Assembly (NCBI GenBank): GCA_041481895.1
Contig: JBGPCQ010000019.1
Location: 1-28,061 of the forward strand
From: JAMPXD01 sp041481895
GTDB lineage: Bacteria; Desulfobacterota; Desulfuromonadia; Geobacterales; Geobacteraceae
Length of the DNA: 28,061 bases
Reading direction: 5' to 3'
In this document: positions 1 to 8,178 of the stretch, in pieces
Layout: every line of letters starts with the position of its first letter
How positions within the stretch are numbered: the first letter of the stretch is position 1
Notes under the pieces: generated by a model
What the model was told of the DNA's origin: nothing
Database searches by the model: none
The model's input: only the letters and a program-made list of their open reading frames with translations
Made by a program: the position numbers and the translations under genes

Positions 1-1005
1 CCCTCCCGTTTCGGCGGCGGGGGCGTAGAAGGAGGAATTTTCCCCCTTGAAGAGGAACTCCTTTCTTACCGGGATGCTGTTTGCGGTCACCAGGCTGATC
101 TGCTTGGTCTGGTTGTCCCTGATGGTGGAAGGGCGCTGGAGAGTATAGATGTGGTATTCGAAGAACCCTTCCTCCTTAAATTGCGGGGCCGCGGCCAGCT
201 CAGCCATGCCCAATTTCATCACCCTGCCGCCTTTCGGGGCCTCTTCCCGGACCCGGTTGACATCTCCCGCCACCAGCTTGAGCCGGGCATCCCGGTACGT
301 GGCGCCGCTCTTGTTGTCGATGGTGACCCAGCCGTTAAGGTCCGCACTGCTGTCCCGCTCGTCAAGGGTAACCACGTAATCGGCCCGCCAGGTAATCCCA
401 TTGGTCAGATAGGTCGCCTCGATCTCCCGTGTGCCGGTCTGCCGGGTATCAAGGAGCCAGACCAGGGTCGGCTTGGGAATGAGGCCCTCCGGGAGGCCGG
501 GGAAGATGACCTGGCCGGGATGGTTGAAGGTTATGTCGGTCCCGATCTTGTAAATAGGCCCATTGTTGGTGGAGAGCAGGGTCGCGCTTACCACCTCTTC
601 CCTTTCGCTGTAGAGGTTCTTCTGGTAGAGGCGGACCTCTTTCCCGACATACTTGTCCATGAGCTTCTGGGGGCTCATCAGGTCATATTCATAATTCTGT
701 TCGAGAACCCTGAGGCTGTCGGGATCGGTGAGCGCAGTGATCTGCACGCTGGGGGGAATGATCTGGGAGGCCACGTCCATGAACCGGAGTTCCCCGGTCC
801 CGCCGGGGAGCTTAATATTCCGCCGGTCCTTGACCAGCCCCACGTTGACATTGTAGACGGTCACCGCCACCCCGGTCTGGTCTGCCAGGGTGGATGTCAG
901 TGGGAGGTTTCGATCCTTTTCTTCCGCGGCCAGGAGGGAGGGGGAAACGGTCATGGTCATAAGGATGAACAGTAGCGCGGCGAAGGAACTGAGTTTTGAT
1001 TTCAT
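1..1005 (-). CDS. DUF4139 domain-containing exported protein (3' end outside window)
   Basis: This frame is open from an ATG at 1005 to the window edge (335 codons seen), so the C-terminus is missing. AGGAGG lies 6 bases before the ATG, which fixes the start. Residues 1-27 form a signal peptide ending in a Leu-Ala-Ala-type site, so the product is probably exported. Residues around 35-60 carry the short N-terminal segment typical of DUF4139 proteins. From about residue 195 the DUF4139 core begins: ITWRADY, then a conserved Asn-Gly-Trp-Val stretch, then Asp-Ala-Arg-Leu-Lys-Leu-Val-Ala-Gly-Asp. The family is a beta-rich domain of unknown biochemical role, found in secreted or envelope proteins. 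The gene follows the cyclophilin gene on the same strand but is separated from it by a terminator, so it is probably its own transcription unit. The family assignment is firm; the function is unknown. Confidence 0.85.
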   Translation of the reverse strand, partial: MKSKLSSFAALLFILMTMTVSPSLLAAEEKDRNLPLTSTLADQTGVAVTVYNVNVGLVKDRRNIKLPGGTGELRFMDVASQIIPPSVQITALTDPDSLRVLEQNYEYDLMSPQKLMDKYVGKEVRLYQKNLYSEREEVVSATLLSTNNGPIYKIGTDITFNHPGQVIFPGLPEGLIPKPTLVWLLDTRQTGTREIEATYLTNGITWRADYVVTLDERDSSADLNGWVTIDNKSGATYRDARLKLVAGDVNRVREEAPKGGRVMKLGMAELAAAPQFKEEGFFEYHIYTLQRPSTIRDNQTKQISLVTANSIPVRKEFLFKGENSSFYAPAAETGG

Positions 1006-1070
1006 GGCGAACCTCCTCGTTCTGCACGTCCCGGGCCGGGAGGAATGGGCATGCCCTCTCCGGGATAATG

Positions 1071-1095
1071 AAAAAGGGGGCCAGATGACCCCCTT
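1071..1095 (-). terminator. Rho-independent terminator of the cyclophilin gene
   Basis: On the minus strand a 7-bp stem (AAGGGGG pairing with CCCCCTT) with an 8-base loop is followed by a short T-run. It lies 25-49 bases past the stop of the cyclophilin gene and just before the DUF4139 gene. The stem is short, so read-through is possible. Confidence 0.65.
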
Positions 1096-1119
1096 CGCTA
1101 GTATACCATGATGCGGAAA

Positions 1120-1986
1120 TTATTTTAACAGAGTAACCGATTTAATTACCACGGGGGTTTCCGGCACATTCGGCATTCCCATAGTAACTCCGGTTTTTAC
1201 TCCCTTGATCTTATCCACGACATCCATCCCTTCGACGACCTTGCCGAAGACCGCATAGCCGAAACCGTCGGGGCTGGGACGGTTGAGACCGTCGTTATTG
1301 ACCACATTGATGAAGAATTGGGAGGTGGCGCTGTCCGGGGCGCCGGTTCGCGCCATGGCGATGGTCCCCCGGTCATTCTTCAGGGCGTTGTCGGCCTCGT
1401 TCCTTATGGGGGCACTGGTCGGCTTCTGCTGGAATTCGGTGGTAAACCCGCCCCCCTGGATCATGAAGCCGTTCATGACCCGGTGAAAGATGGTGCCGCT
1501 GTAAAAGCCCTTATTCGCGTAATCCAGGAAATTCTTGACGGAGAGGGGGGCTTCCGTGGCAAACAGTTCGATCTTTATTTTCCCCAGGCTCGTATCCATG
1601 AGGACTACAGGGTTTCCTACTTCGGCAGCGTTTGCAAATACAGCCTCATCTGCTGTGCTGGTCTTCAGGTCCCATTTCACTTCACCATCAAAGCCGGACG
1701 GCAGGTCGGCCGTGGCATTCCAGACGATCCGTTTTCCCGTCCCAATCTTCACCGCCTTGCCGAAATCGCCGCTGATGCTGAGCTGGTCCGACGTGCGCCT
1801 TTTGTTGTCGATAATTATGACAACGGACACCTCCGCCTCCTGCTCTCCCGCAGTTGCAATAAGGTCATACACGGCCACGGCCTTATCGCTCGATTGGCTC
1901 ACCTTCAGGTTCTTCACTTCCGCGGCTGTGGCCAATGCCGGCAACGCGGTGGCCAGCAGCAGAAGCATGGTTATTTTTTTCAGCAT
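1120..1986 (-). CDS. Secreted cyclophilin-type peptidyl-prolyl isomerase with N-terminal beta domain
   Basis: A 288-residue protein. Residues 1-22 are a signal peptide, so it should act in the periplasm, where cyclophilins catalyse cis-trans isomerisation of Xaa-Pro bonds. Residues about 125-288 are the cyclophilin domain, with the catalytic Phe-His-Arg (167-169) in FHRVMNGFMIQGG, then GTIAMAR (207-213) and QFFIN (223-227). The Trp of human CypA is replaced by Phe (YAVFG), as in many bacterial members. Residues 23-110 are an extra domain (KAVAVYDL, KRIVWNAT, DLPSGFDGEVKWDL) that resembles the small beta-sandwich found beside sulfatase-modifying (FGE) domains in other bacteria; that resemblance is from memory. 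GGAGG lies 6 bases before the ATG. The gene begins 36 bases after the PrmA-like gene stops, which suggests co-transcription. Confidence 0.9.
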   Translation of the reverse strand: MLKKITMLLLLATALPALATAAEVKNLKVSQSSDKAVAVYDLIATAGEQEAEVSVVIIIDNKRRTSDQLSISGDFGKAVKIGTGKRIVWNATADLPSGFDGEVKWDLKTSTADEAVFANAAEVGNPVVLMDTSLGKIKIELFATEAPLSVKNFLDYANKGFYSGTIFHRVMNGFMIQGGGFTTEFQQKPTSAPIRNEADNALKNDRGTIAMARTGAPDSATSQFFINVVNNDGLNRPSPDGFGYAVFGKVVEGMDVVDKIKGVKTGVTMGMPNVPETPVVIKSVTLLK

Positions 1987-2022
1987 GGTGTTCCTCCAGA
2001 TTGAATGTTTAATAGGTAAATT

Positions 2023-2712
2023 TTACGGTATAACGAGTGCCGGGTCAAGGCCGGGCGATGAGCTTTTGCGGAACAGGAACGTTACATATTCTTCCATGAA
2101 CCGGCTGTCTATGAGTTCGCACCCCTCCCGACGGAATCGGAGCTGTACGTCGAAATTGTCCTGCACCGGGATGCCGGAGAGGAGGAGGAAGCCGCCGGGG
2201 CGGGTCCTGGCGACCATCTCGCCGGCCAGGGCAAGATGTATGTCGGCATAGATATTGGCCATGATGAGGTCGAAATCCCCCTCCCTCAGGCAGCCAAGCT
2301 CACCGCAGACCGGCACCACCTGTTCTTCCATGCCGTTCAGCCTGACATTGGCGGCGCACGAAGCCGCAGCAGCGGGAGCGATGTCGATCGCTACAACCTT
2401 GCCGGCGCCCAGCTTGACCGCCGCAATCGCCAGGATGCCGGTGCCGCTGCCGAGGTCGAGGCAGCGCATCCCTGCAATGCCCGGCAGGCGCTCCAGCTCT
2501 TCGAGGCAGGAGGCGGTGGTCTCGTGTTCACCGGAGCCGAAAGCCCCCTTCTTCCCCATCACCAGGGGAATGCCGCTTCCCGAAGGGGGAAGCTCACCTT
2601 CGGGTATGATGACAAAGCCCCCGACGGTGAAAGGTTTGAAAATCCGTCCGTACATCTGTCCCTGGTTCTCCCGGAGAGTGGTGTGCGGTGAGACTATACC
2701 CAAAATTGACAT
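2023..2712 (-). CDS. Short PrmA-like methyltransferase (ribosomal protein L11 methyltransferase family)
   Basis: This is the SAM-dependent methyltransferase half of the PrmA family, which trimethylates ribosomal protein L11 in the cytoplasm. Visible motifs are FKPF (25-28), AFGSGEHETT (57-66, PrmA-type loop), motif I DLGSGTG (86-92), the acidic end of the next strand in VAIDIAP (Asp110) and the DLIMANIYADIH stretch. At 229 residues it lacks the N-terminal L11-binding domain of full PrmA (about 290-300 residues), so its substrate is uncertain and it may be a paralogue. The frame stays open upstream to 2859, but that part translates a G/C-rich palindromic repeat and is not credible protein. I chose ATG 2712, with GGGA about 8 bases upstream; ATG 2721 is the alternative. 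The downstream neighbour, 36 bases on, is the cyclophilin gene. Confidence 0.78.
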   Translation of the reverse strand: MSILGIVSPHTTLRENQGQMYGRIFKPFTVGGFVIIPEGELPPSGSGIPLVMGKKGAFGSGEHETTASCLEELERLPGIAGMRCLDLGSGTGILAIAAVKLGAGKVVAIDIAPAAAASCAANVRLNGMEEQVVPVCGELGCLREGDFDLIMANIYADIHLALAGEMVARTRPGGFLLLSGIPVQDNFDVQLRFRREGCELIDSRFMEEYVTFLFRKSSSPGLDPALVIP

Positions 2713-2740
2713 AAAAAGCATCCCTTTTGAAATGGTCTGA

Positions 2741-2780
2741 ACAAATCCCCCCTGGCCCCCCTTTGCCAAAGGGGGGAATA
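2741..2780. repeat. C6T3/A3G6 palindromic intergenic repeat
   Basis: CCCCCCTTT (2756-2764) and AAAGGGGGG (2768-2776) form a perfect 9-bp stem with a 3-base loop, next to a second C-rich run (2747-2752). Elements of this appearance are scattered between genes in many deltaproteobacteria and other phyla. It lies just upstream of the PrmA-like gene and accounts for the spurious N-terminal extension of that frame. Confidence 0.7.
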
Positions 2781-2891
2781 AGGACCAACCTATCTTTGAG
2801 CTGTAAGTCCGAAATAGTTCTTTCCGGGGGGGGATTTTTTTGTTAAAAAAGAGAAGCATTGAGTAACGTGTGAAGATGAAGGGAGCGGCGC

Positions 2892-4301
2892 GTGCAGATA
2901 AAATTCGGAACCGACGGGTGGCGGGGGGTAATTGCCCGGGAGTTCACCTTTGACAATCTTTCAATTGTGGCCCAGGCCACCATGGATTACCTGCACGAGC
3001 AGGGGCTTGCCGGGCAGGGGCTCGTGGTCGGCTACGACCGGCGCTTCCTGTCGCGGGAGTTCGCCGAGCGGGTGGTGGAGATCGCGGCGGGGAACGGCAT
3101 CAGGACCTGGCTGGCCGACAGTTATGCGCCGACCCCGGCGGTCTCCTGGGCGGTGCGCGAACTGGGCGCCGGCGGCGGGGTGATGATCACGGCAAGCCAC
3201 AACCCTCCCGAGTATAACGGCTTCAAAGTCAAGGAGTCGTTTGGCGGCTCGGCCCGCCCTGCCACGACCCGTGCCCTGGAAGCGGTGGTGGCGCGGAATA
3301 TCCGGGAAGAGCGAGGCGTGCTGGAGATGCCCATGGCCGAGGCGCTGGCGAGCGGCCGGGCCGAGCGGATCAACGTTCGGACCAGCTATTTCGGTCAGCT
3401 TGCCCGCTACGTGGACCTGGAGCTGATCAAAAAGGCCGGCATTCCGGTCATGGTCGACCCGATGTACGGCGCCGGCGCGGGCTTCATCCCCGAGTTGTTG
3501 CCGGGGACTGCGGAAATTCACACCGCGGAGAACCCCGGCTTTTGTGGCTGTCCGCCGGAACCGACCGAAGAGCACCTGGTCGAACTGGCGTCACTGGTGA
3601 AGAGCGGCGCGTACCGTATAGGGCTTGCCCTGGATGGTGACGCCGATCGGATCGGCGCGGTGGATGAGACCGGCGAATTTTTCTCCTCCCACCGGATTTT
3701 CACGGTGCTGCTGCGCCATCTTATCGAAAGGAAAGGGTTGCGCGGGGGGGTGGTGAAAACCGTCTCGACGACCAGGATGGTGGACCTCCTCTGCGCGAAG
3801 TTCGGGCTGGAACTGTTCGAGACCCCTATCGGCTTCAAGCATATCTGTGAATTGATGCTGGAGAGGGACATTCTCATGGGGGGAGAAGAATCGGGTGGGC
3901 TTGGAGTCAAGGGGCATATTCCCGAGCGGGACGGCATCCTCATGGGGCTTCTGCTCCTGGAGGCGATGGCCATGACCGGCAAGGGTCTGCGCCGGCTTCT
4001 CGACGAGACCATGGACGAAATAGGCCATTTTTACTACCGGCGCATCGACCTTGCCATTGACAACGCCGCCAAGGAGAGGCTCATCGGCCGACTGCAGGGG
4101 GGGGGCATCACGACCATCGCCTCCCGGCCGGTCGCCGCGGAGAATTTCCGGGACGGCTTCAAGTACATTTTCGCCGACGGCTCGTGGCTGCTCATCCGCC
4201 CCTCCGGCACCGAGCCGGTATTGCGCCTCTACAGCGAGGCGGAGGATCCTGCCGTGGTCGAGGAGTTACTGGCAGCGGGGCGGCAGATCGCCGGATTATA
4301 A
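2892..4301 (+). CDS. Phosphohexomutase (phosphoglucomutase/phosphomannomutase family)
   Basis: A 469-residue cytoplasmic enzyme of the alpha-D-phosphohexomutase superfamily, which interconverts sugar 1- and 6-phosphates through a phosphoserine intermediate. All four active-site signatures are present: KFGTDGWRG (4-12), the phosphoserine loop TASHNP (100-105, Ser102), the metal-binding loop DGDADR (248-253), the sugar-binding loop GEESGG (331-336) and the phosphate-binding loop RPSGTEP (436-442). The start is GTG at 2892, with AAGGGAG 7-8 bases upstream, and the conserved FGTDGWRG follows immediately. Sequence alone does not settle whether glucose, mannose or glucosamine phosphate is preferred. 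It stands alone, with convergent and divergent neighbours. Confidence 0.92.
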   Translation: MQIKFGTDGWRGVIAREFTFDNLSIVAQATMDYLHEQGLAGQGLVVGYDRRFLSREFAERVVEIAAGNGIRTWLADSYAPTPAVSWAVRELGAGGGVMITASHNPPEYNGFKVKESFGGSARPATTRALEAVVARNIREERGVLEMPMAEALASGRAERINVRTSYFGQLARYVDLELIKKAGIPVMVDPMYGAGAGFIPELLPGTAEIHTAENPGFCGCPPEPTEEHLVELASLVKSGAYRIGLALDGDADRIGAVDETGEFFSSHRIFTVLLRHLIERKGLRGGVVKTVSTTRMVDLLCAKFGLELFETPIGFKHICELMLERDILMGGEESGGLGVKGHIPERDGILMGLLLLEAMAMTGKGLRRLLDETMDEIGHFYYRRIDLAIDNAAKERLIGRLQGGGITTIASRPVAAENFRDGFKYIFADGSWLLIRPSGTEPVLRLYSEAEDPAVVEELLAAGRQIAGL

Positions 4302-4546
4302 AACCTGAAGCGTCAATCTTCAGCTAGTCTTGAATCAAGACCTCGAACCGCCCGCTCCCTTCGGTCGCTCAAGACGCAAAGGACGCAAGGGAAACGCAAG
4401 GATCTTTTCAGGGGTAAAACCCTTTCATTTCAGGTTTTCTTCGCGTTCCTTGCGTGCTTCGCGGTTACAAAGGTTTTCGGGGCTGGCTGAAGATAAGCAC
4501 TAATCGGCTTATAAAATGTATCCACCCTTCCCTTTTGTGGAGCTCC
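4302..4546. repeat. Intergenic region with imperfect inverted repeat of CGCAA/GACGCAA units
   Basis: No gene is visible. The left arm (4373-4402) has three ACGCAA-type units (GACGCAAAGG, ACGCAAGGG, AACGCAAGG). The right arm (4440-4464) is its approximate reverse complement (CGCGTTCCTTGCGTGCTTCGCGG). Between them is a small hairpin, GGGGTAAAACCC (4411-4422). The arrangement lies between convergent genes (the mutase and the DsbC-like gene) and could act as a transcription barrier. Similar CGCAAAG-unit repeats are common in deltaproteobacterial intergenic DNA. Confidence 0.55.
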
Positions 4547-5032
4547 CTACTTTCCCAGCGCCGCTTCCAGCCTGCGCTGGTCAAAACCCTGGATGATCCT
4601 GCCGCAGATGATGAAAATGGGGGTGCTCTCCACCCGCGCTTCCTGCGCAATCGCCATCTGCTCTTCGAGGAGCTTTATCCCTTCAGCGGTTGTTCCCGCC
4701 AGCTTACTGTTGTCCAGCCTGCCGGACATCACCTCTTCATAGGCCTTCGCACGGTCAGCGGCTGAAAGAATATATTGGGCTTTTCCCTTGGCCTGGGGGT
4801 GCATGGGGAGGGGGTTGAAGAAGATGTAGCGCGTCACGTCCCGCCGATTGCTGAAAAACGCCGCTCCCTTGCGGCAGTAAGGGCAATCGGGGTCGGTGAA
4901 TTCGATCACGACCGTTTTGCCGGAACCTATTTTGAGTGCTTTGTTGAGGTCCATCTGGGCAGCGGCGGCAGGGAGCGCACCCAGCAGAAATAAAAGAAAA
5001 AAGTGAACAATGGCAGACAATCCGTTTTTCAT
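4547..5032 (-). CDS. Small periplasmic thiol:disulfide protein, DsbC/DsbG-like thioredoxin fold
   Basis: A 161-residue protein. A signal peptide (1-25, ending in Ala-Ala-Ala-Ala-Gln) sends it to the periplasm. It has a thioredoxin-type active site, Cys50-Pro-Tyr-Cys53, preceded by FTDPDC as in DsbC/DsbG. The cis-proline loop is STPIF (Pro138), followed by an ICGRIIQGFD segment like the end of the DsbC catalytic domain. It lacks the N-terminal dimerisation domain of DsbC (about 235 residues), so it is probably a monomeric oxidoreductase and not a true isomerase. Two DsbC-type elements, FFNPLP and HPQAKGKAQYI, place it in that branch and not with DsbA. GGGAG lies 7 bases before the ATG. The gene is monocistronic and divergent from uvrA. 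Confidence 0.85.
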   Translation of the reverse strand: MKNGLSAIVHFFLLFLLGALPAAAAQMDLNKALKIGSGKTVVIEFTDPDCPYCRKGAAFFSNRRDVTRYIFFNPLPMHPQAKGKAQYILSAADRAKAYEEVMSGRLDNSKLAGTTAEGIKLLEEQMAIAQEARVESTPIFIICGRIIQGFDQRRLEAALGK

Positions 5033-5197
5033 GGCTCTACTCCCTTATCCTTATAGGTAGTCAGGTTCGGTAAATACTATCATAACTGGCAGCGAGAAAG
5101 AAAGAGTAATAGGAAGACCACCCCCACGCGTATTCCCGTGACAATTGTCCAGCCGATTTCCCCTTTCAATCGAACCGTATTAATAAAATCCATTTTA

Positions 5198-5206
5198 TGC
5201 TAAAAT
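5198..5206 (+). promoter_or_regulatory. Candidate extended -10 promoter for uvrA
   Basis: TGCTAAAAT is an extended -10 element 55 bases before the uvrA ATG. The -35 position (TATTAA, 17-bp spacer) is weak. I did not recognise a LexA box around it. Confidence 0.35.
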
Positions 5207-5260
5207 GTCCTATTGCGTCCCGGCTGTCAGCACTGGAAAGCCGGACACTACAGGAGCGCC

Positions 5261-8077
5261 ATGGCAACCGACAAGATCATCATAAAAGGGGCATGCGAGC
5301 ACAATCTCAAATGCATCGATGTGGAGATCCCCCGCGATAAACTCGTGGTGATTACGGGGATTTCCGGCTCCGGCAAATCCACCCTGGCCTTTGACACCAT
5401 CTATGCCGAAGGCCAGCGGCGTTATGTGGAATCGCTTTCCGCCTATGCCCGCCAGTTCCTGGAGCAGATGGAGAAGCCGGACGTGGAGTCGATCGAGGGG
5501 CTCTCCCCCGCCATTTCAATCGAGCAGAAGAGCACCAGCAAAAACCCCCGCTCCACGGTCGGAACAGTCACCGAGATTTACGATTACCTGCGCCTCCTGT
5601 TTGCCCGGGTCGGGAGGCCTTACTGTTACAGCTGCGGCAAGGTGATCGCCGCCCAGACCATCTCCCAGATGGTGGACCAGATACTGGCGATGGCCGAGGG
5701 GACAAAGATCAGTCTCCTCTCCCCCATGGTGCGGGGGCGCAAGGGGGAGTACCGGAAAGAACTGGCCCAGCTTCGCAAGGACGGCTTTGCCCGGGTGATC
5801 ATCGACGGGACGCCGTACGACCTTGCCGAGGATATCACCCTCGACAAGAACAAAAAGCACGACATCGACATCGTGGTGGACCGCCTCATCGTCAAGGACG
5901 GCATCCAGCGGCGCCTCGCCGACTCCCTCGAGACGGCGCTCAACCACGGCGAGGGGATCGTCAAGGCGGCGGTTGCGGAGGGCGAAACACTCCTGTTTTC
6001 AGAGACCTTCGCCTGCATCGACTGCGGCATCTCCTACCCGGAGATGACCCCGCGCATGTTTTCGTTCAACAACCCCTACGGCGCCTGTCCCGACTGCACC
6101 GGTCTCGGCACGCGGATGTATTTCGATCCGGAGCTGGTGGTCCCCAATCCGGACCTTTCCATCCGCGACGGGGCCATAGCACCTTGGGAAAAACGGCTCT
6201 CCGGCTGGTACCACCTGACCCTGGATGCGCTGGCCAAGGCGTACGATTTCGATATTCGCACCCCCTTCAAAAAGCTCCCGAAAAAGGCGCAGGATATTAT
6301 CCTCACCGGCTCCCGCGGTGAAAAAGTCGAGTTCTGGTGGGAGGAGGACGGCGGCCGCCGGCACACCTACCAGAAGGAATTCGAGGGGGTCCTGAACAAC
6401 CTGGAGCGGCGCTGGCGGGAGAGCGATTCGGATCAGGTGCGGGAAGACCTGGAGCGGTACATGAACGTCATGCCCTGCCCCACCTGTCAGGGCGCCCGCC
6501 TGAAAAAAGAGGCGCTCTTCGTCAGGATCAGCGGCAGAAACATCTGCGAGCTGACTGCCCTCTCCATCAAGGATGCCCTGGAGTTCTTCGCGACCCTTTC
6601 CCTTACGGAAAAGGAGGCGGAGATCGCCCGGCGCATCCTGAAGGAGATCCGCGAGCGGCTCAATTTCCTGGTCAACGTGGGGCTCGACTACTTGTCGCTC
6701 GGCCGTTCTTCAGGCACGCTGTCGGGTGGTGAAGGACAGCGGATCCGGCTGGCGACCCAGATCGGGTCGAGCCTCGTGGGGGTCCTCTACATACTGGACG
6801 AGCCCTCCATCGGCCTCCACCAGCGGGACAACGCGCGCCTTCTCCAGACTCTCAAGCACCTGCGCGACCTGGGGAATACCGTCCTCGTGGTGGAGCACGA
6901 TGAGGAGACCATCCTGGAGGCGGACCATGTCATCGACATGGGGCCCGGGGCTGGGGTGCATGGCGGCCGGGTGGTTGCCCAGGGGACGCCCGCCGAGATT
7001 ATGGCCCACCCCGAGTCCCTGACCGGCAAATACCTCTCCGGCGTGCTCTCCATCCCGGTGCCGAAAAAGCGGCGCAAGCCGGAAAAGTTCCTGCGGATTA
7101 TCGGGGCTGCGGAAAACAACCTGAAAAACCTGGATGTGGCTATTCCCCTCGGGGTGATGACCTGTGTGACGGGAGTATCCGGATCGGGGAAATCGACCCT
7201 GGTGATCGACACCCTCCACAAGGTCCTTAGCCAGCGCCTCTACAAGAGCAAGGAGAAAGCCGGCGCCGTGCGGGACATCACGGGGCTCGAACAGCTCGAC
7301 AAGGTCATCAACATCGATCAGTCCCCCATCGGCCGGACGCCCCGCTCCAACCCGTCGACCTACACGGGGGTCTTCACCGATATCCGCGACCTGTTCGCCC
7401 AGCTTCCGGAATCGCGGGTCAGGGGGTACAAGCCGGGACGCTACTCATTCAATGTCAAGGGGGGGCGCTGCGAAGCCTGTTCCGGGGACGGCATCATCAA
7501 GATCGAGATGCATTTCCTGCCCGATGTCTACGTTCAGTGCGAGGTCTGCAAGGGGGCGCGCTATAACCGGGAGACACTGGAAGTGCACTACAAGGGGAAA
7601 TCCATCGCCGAGGTGCTCGACATGACGGTATCCCAGGCGGTGCAGTTTATGGGAAATATCCCGCGGATCAAGTCGAAGCTGAAGACCCTGGAAGAGGTGG
7701 GGCTCGGCTACATCAAGCTCGGGCAGTCGGCCACCACCCTTTCCGGCGGCGAGGCGCAACGGGTGAAGCTTGCCAAGGAACTCGCCAAGCGCGCCACCGG
7801 CCGGACCATCTACATCCTCGACGAGCCGACCACGGGGCTCCACTTCGACGACATCCGGAAGCTCCTGGAAGTGCTCGACCGTCTTGTCGAGGCGGGGAAT
7901 ACCATAGTTATAATCGAGCATAACCTTGACGTGATCAAGACAGCCGACCATATCATCGACCTCGGCCCGGAAGGGGGAGACCGCGGCGGCGAAGTGATCG
8001 CCACCGGAACCCCCGAAGAGGTGGCCCGGATTACGCGCTCATCCACCGGGCAGTTCCTGCGGAAGCTTCTGGATTAG
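5261..8077 (+). CDS. uvrA: Excinuclease ABC subunit A
   Basis: UvrA is the damage-recognition ATPase of nucleotide excision repair; it loads UvrB on damaged DNA in the cytoplasm. The 938-residue length is normal. The first ABC half has Walker A GISGSGKST (33-41), a zinc-binding CX2C-X20-CX2C (Cys252, 255, 276, 279), signature LSGGEGQR (487-494) and Walker B LYILDEPS (from 509). The second half has GVSGSGKST (638-646), zinc cysteines 737, 740, 760 and 763, LSGGEAQR (827-834) and YILDEPTTGLH (from 851). The ATG at 5261 is preceded by AGGAG at 4 bases and gives the usual MATDKIIIKG-type start; a TTG at 5213 in the same frame is not used by the family. The next gene follows after 101 bases with its own likely promoter. 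Confidence 0.97.
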   Translation: MATDKIIIKGACEHNLKCIDVEIPRDKLVVITGISGSGKSTLAFDTIYAEGQRRYVESLSAYARQFLEQMEKPDVESIEGLSPAISIEQKSTSKNPRSTVGTVTEIYDYLRLLFARVGRPYCYSCGKVIAAQTISQMVDQILAMAEGTKISLLSPMVRGRKGEYRKELAQLRKDGFARVIIDGTPYDLAEDITLDKNKKHDIDIVVDRLIVKDGIQRRLADSLETALNHGEGIVKAAVAEGETLLFSETFACIDCGISYPEMTPRMFSFNNPYGACPDCTGLGTRMYFDPELVVPNPDLSIRDGAIAPWEKRLSGWYHLTLDALAKAYDFDIRTPFKKLPKKAQDIILTGSRGEKVEFWWEEDGGRRHTYQKEFEGVLNNLERRWRESDSDQVREDLERYMNVMPCPTCQGARLKKEALFVRISGRNICELTALSIKDALEFFATLSLTEKEAEIARRILKEIRERLNFLVNVGLDYLSLGRSSGTLSGGEGQRIRLATQIGSSLVGVLYILDEPSIGLHQRDNARLLQTLKHLRDLGNTVLVVEHDEETILEADHVIDMGPGAGVHGGRVVAQGTPAEIMAHPESLTGKYLSGVLSIPVPKKRRKPEKFLRIIGAAENNLKNLDVAIPLGVMTCVTGVSGSGKSTLVIDTLHKVLSQRLYKSKEKAGAVRDITGLEQLDKVINIDQSPIGRTPRSNPSTYTGVFTDIRDLFAQLPESRVRGYKPGRYSFNVKGGRCEACSGDGIIKIEMHFLPDVYVQCEVCKGARYNRETLEVHYKGKSIAEVLDMTVSQAVQFMGNIPRIKSKLKTLEEVGLGYIKLGQSATTLSGGEAQRVKLAKELAKRATGRTIYILDEPTTGLHFDDIRKLLEVLDRLVEAGNTIVIIEHNLDVIKTADHIIDLGPEGGDRGGEVIATGTPEEVARITRSSTGQFLRKLLD

Positions 8078-8101
8078 ATCCTCGCGTAACAATTTATCTG
8101 C

Positions 8102-8129
8102 TTGAATTCGTCACCCAATCTGCGATAAT
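8102..8129 (+). promoter_or_regulatory. Candidate sigma70 promoter for the class A PBP gene
   Basis: TTGAAT (8102-8107), a 16-bp spacer and GATAAT (8124-8129) lie 50 bases before the start codon, in the short AT-rich gap after uvrA. Confidence 0.5.
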
Positions 8130-8178
8130 GAATTTTTAATCCCGACCATATAACCATCTATTCCGGAGAAGTTCAGTC

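Noticed and set aside
2713..2859. N-terminal extension of the PrmA-like protein to 2859
   Set aside because: It reads through the C6T3/A3G6 repeat and gives a repeat-derived peptide; internal ATG starts fit better.
5213..5260. TTG start giving a 16-residue longer UvrA
   Set aside because: The added residues are not seen in UvrA, and the ATG at 5261 has its own ribosome site.
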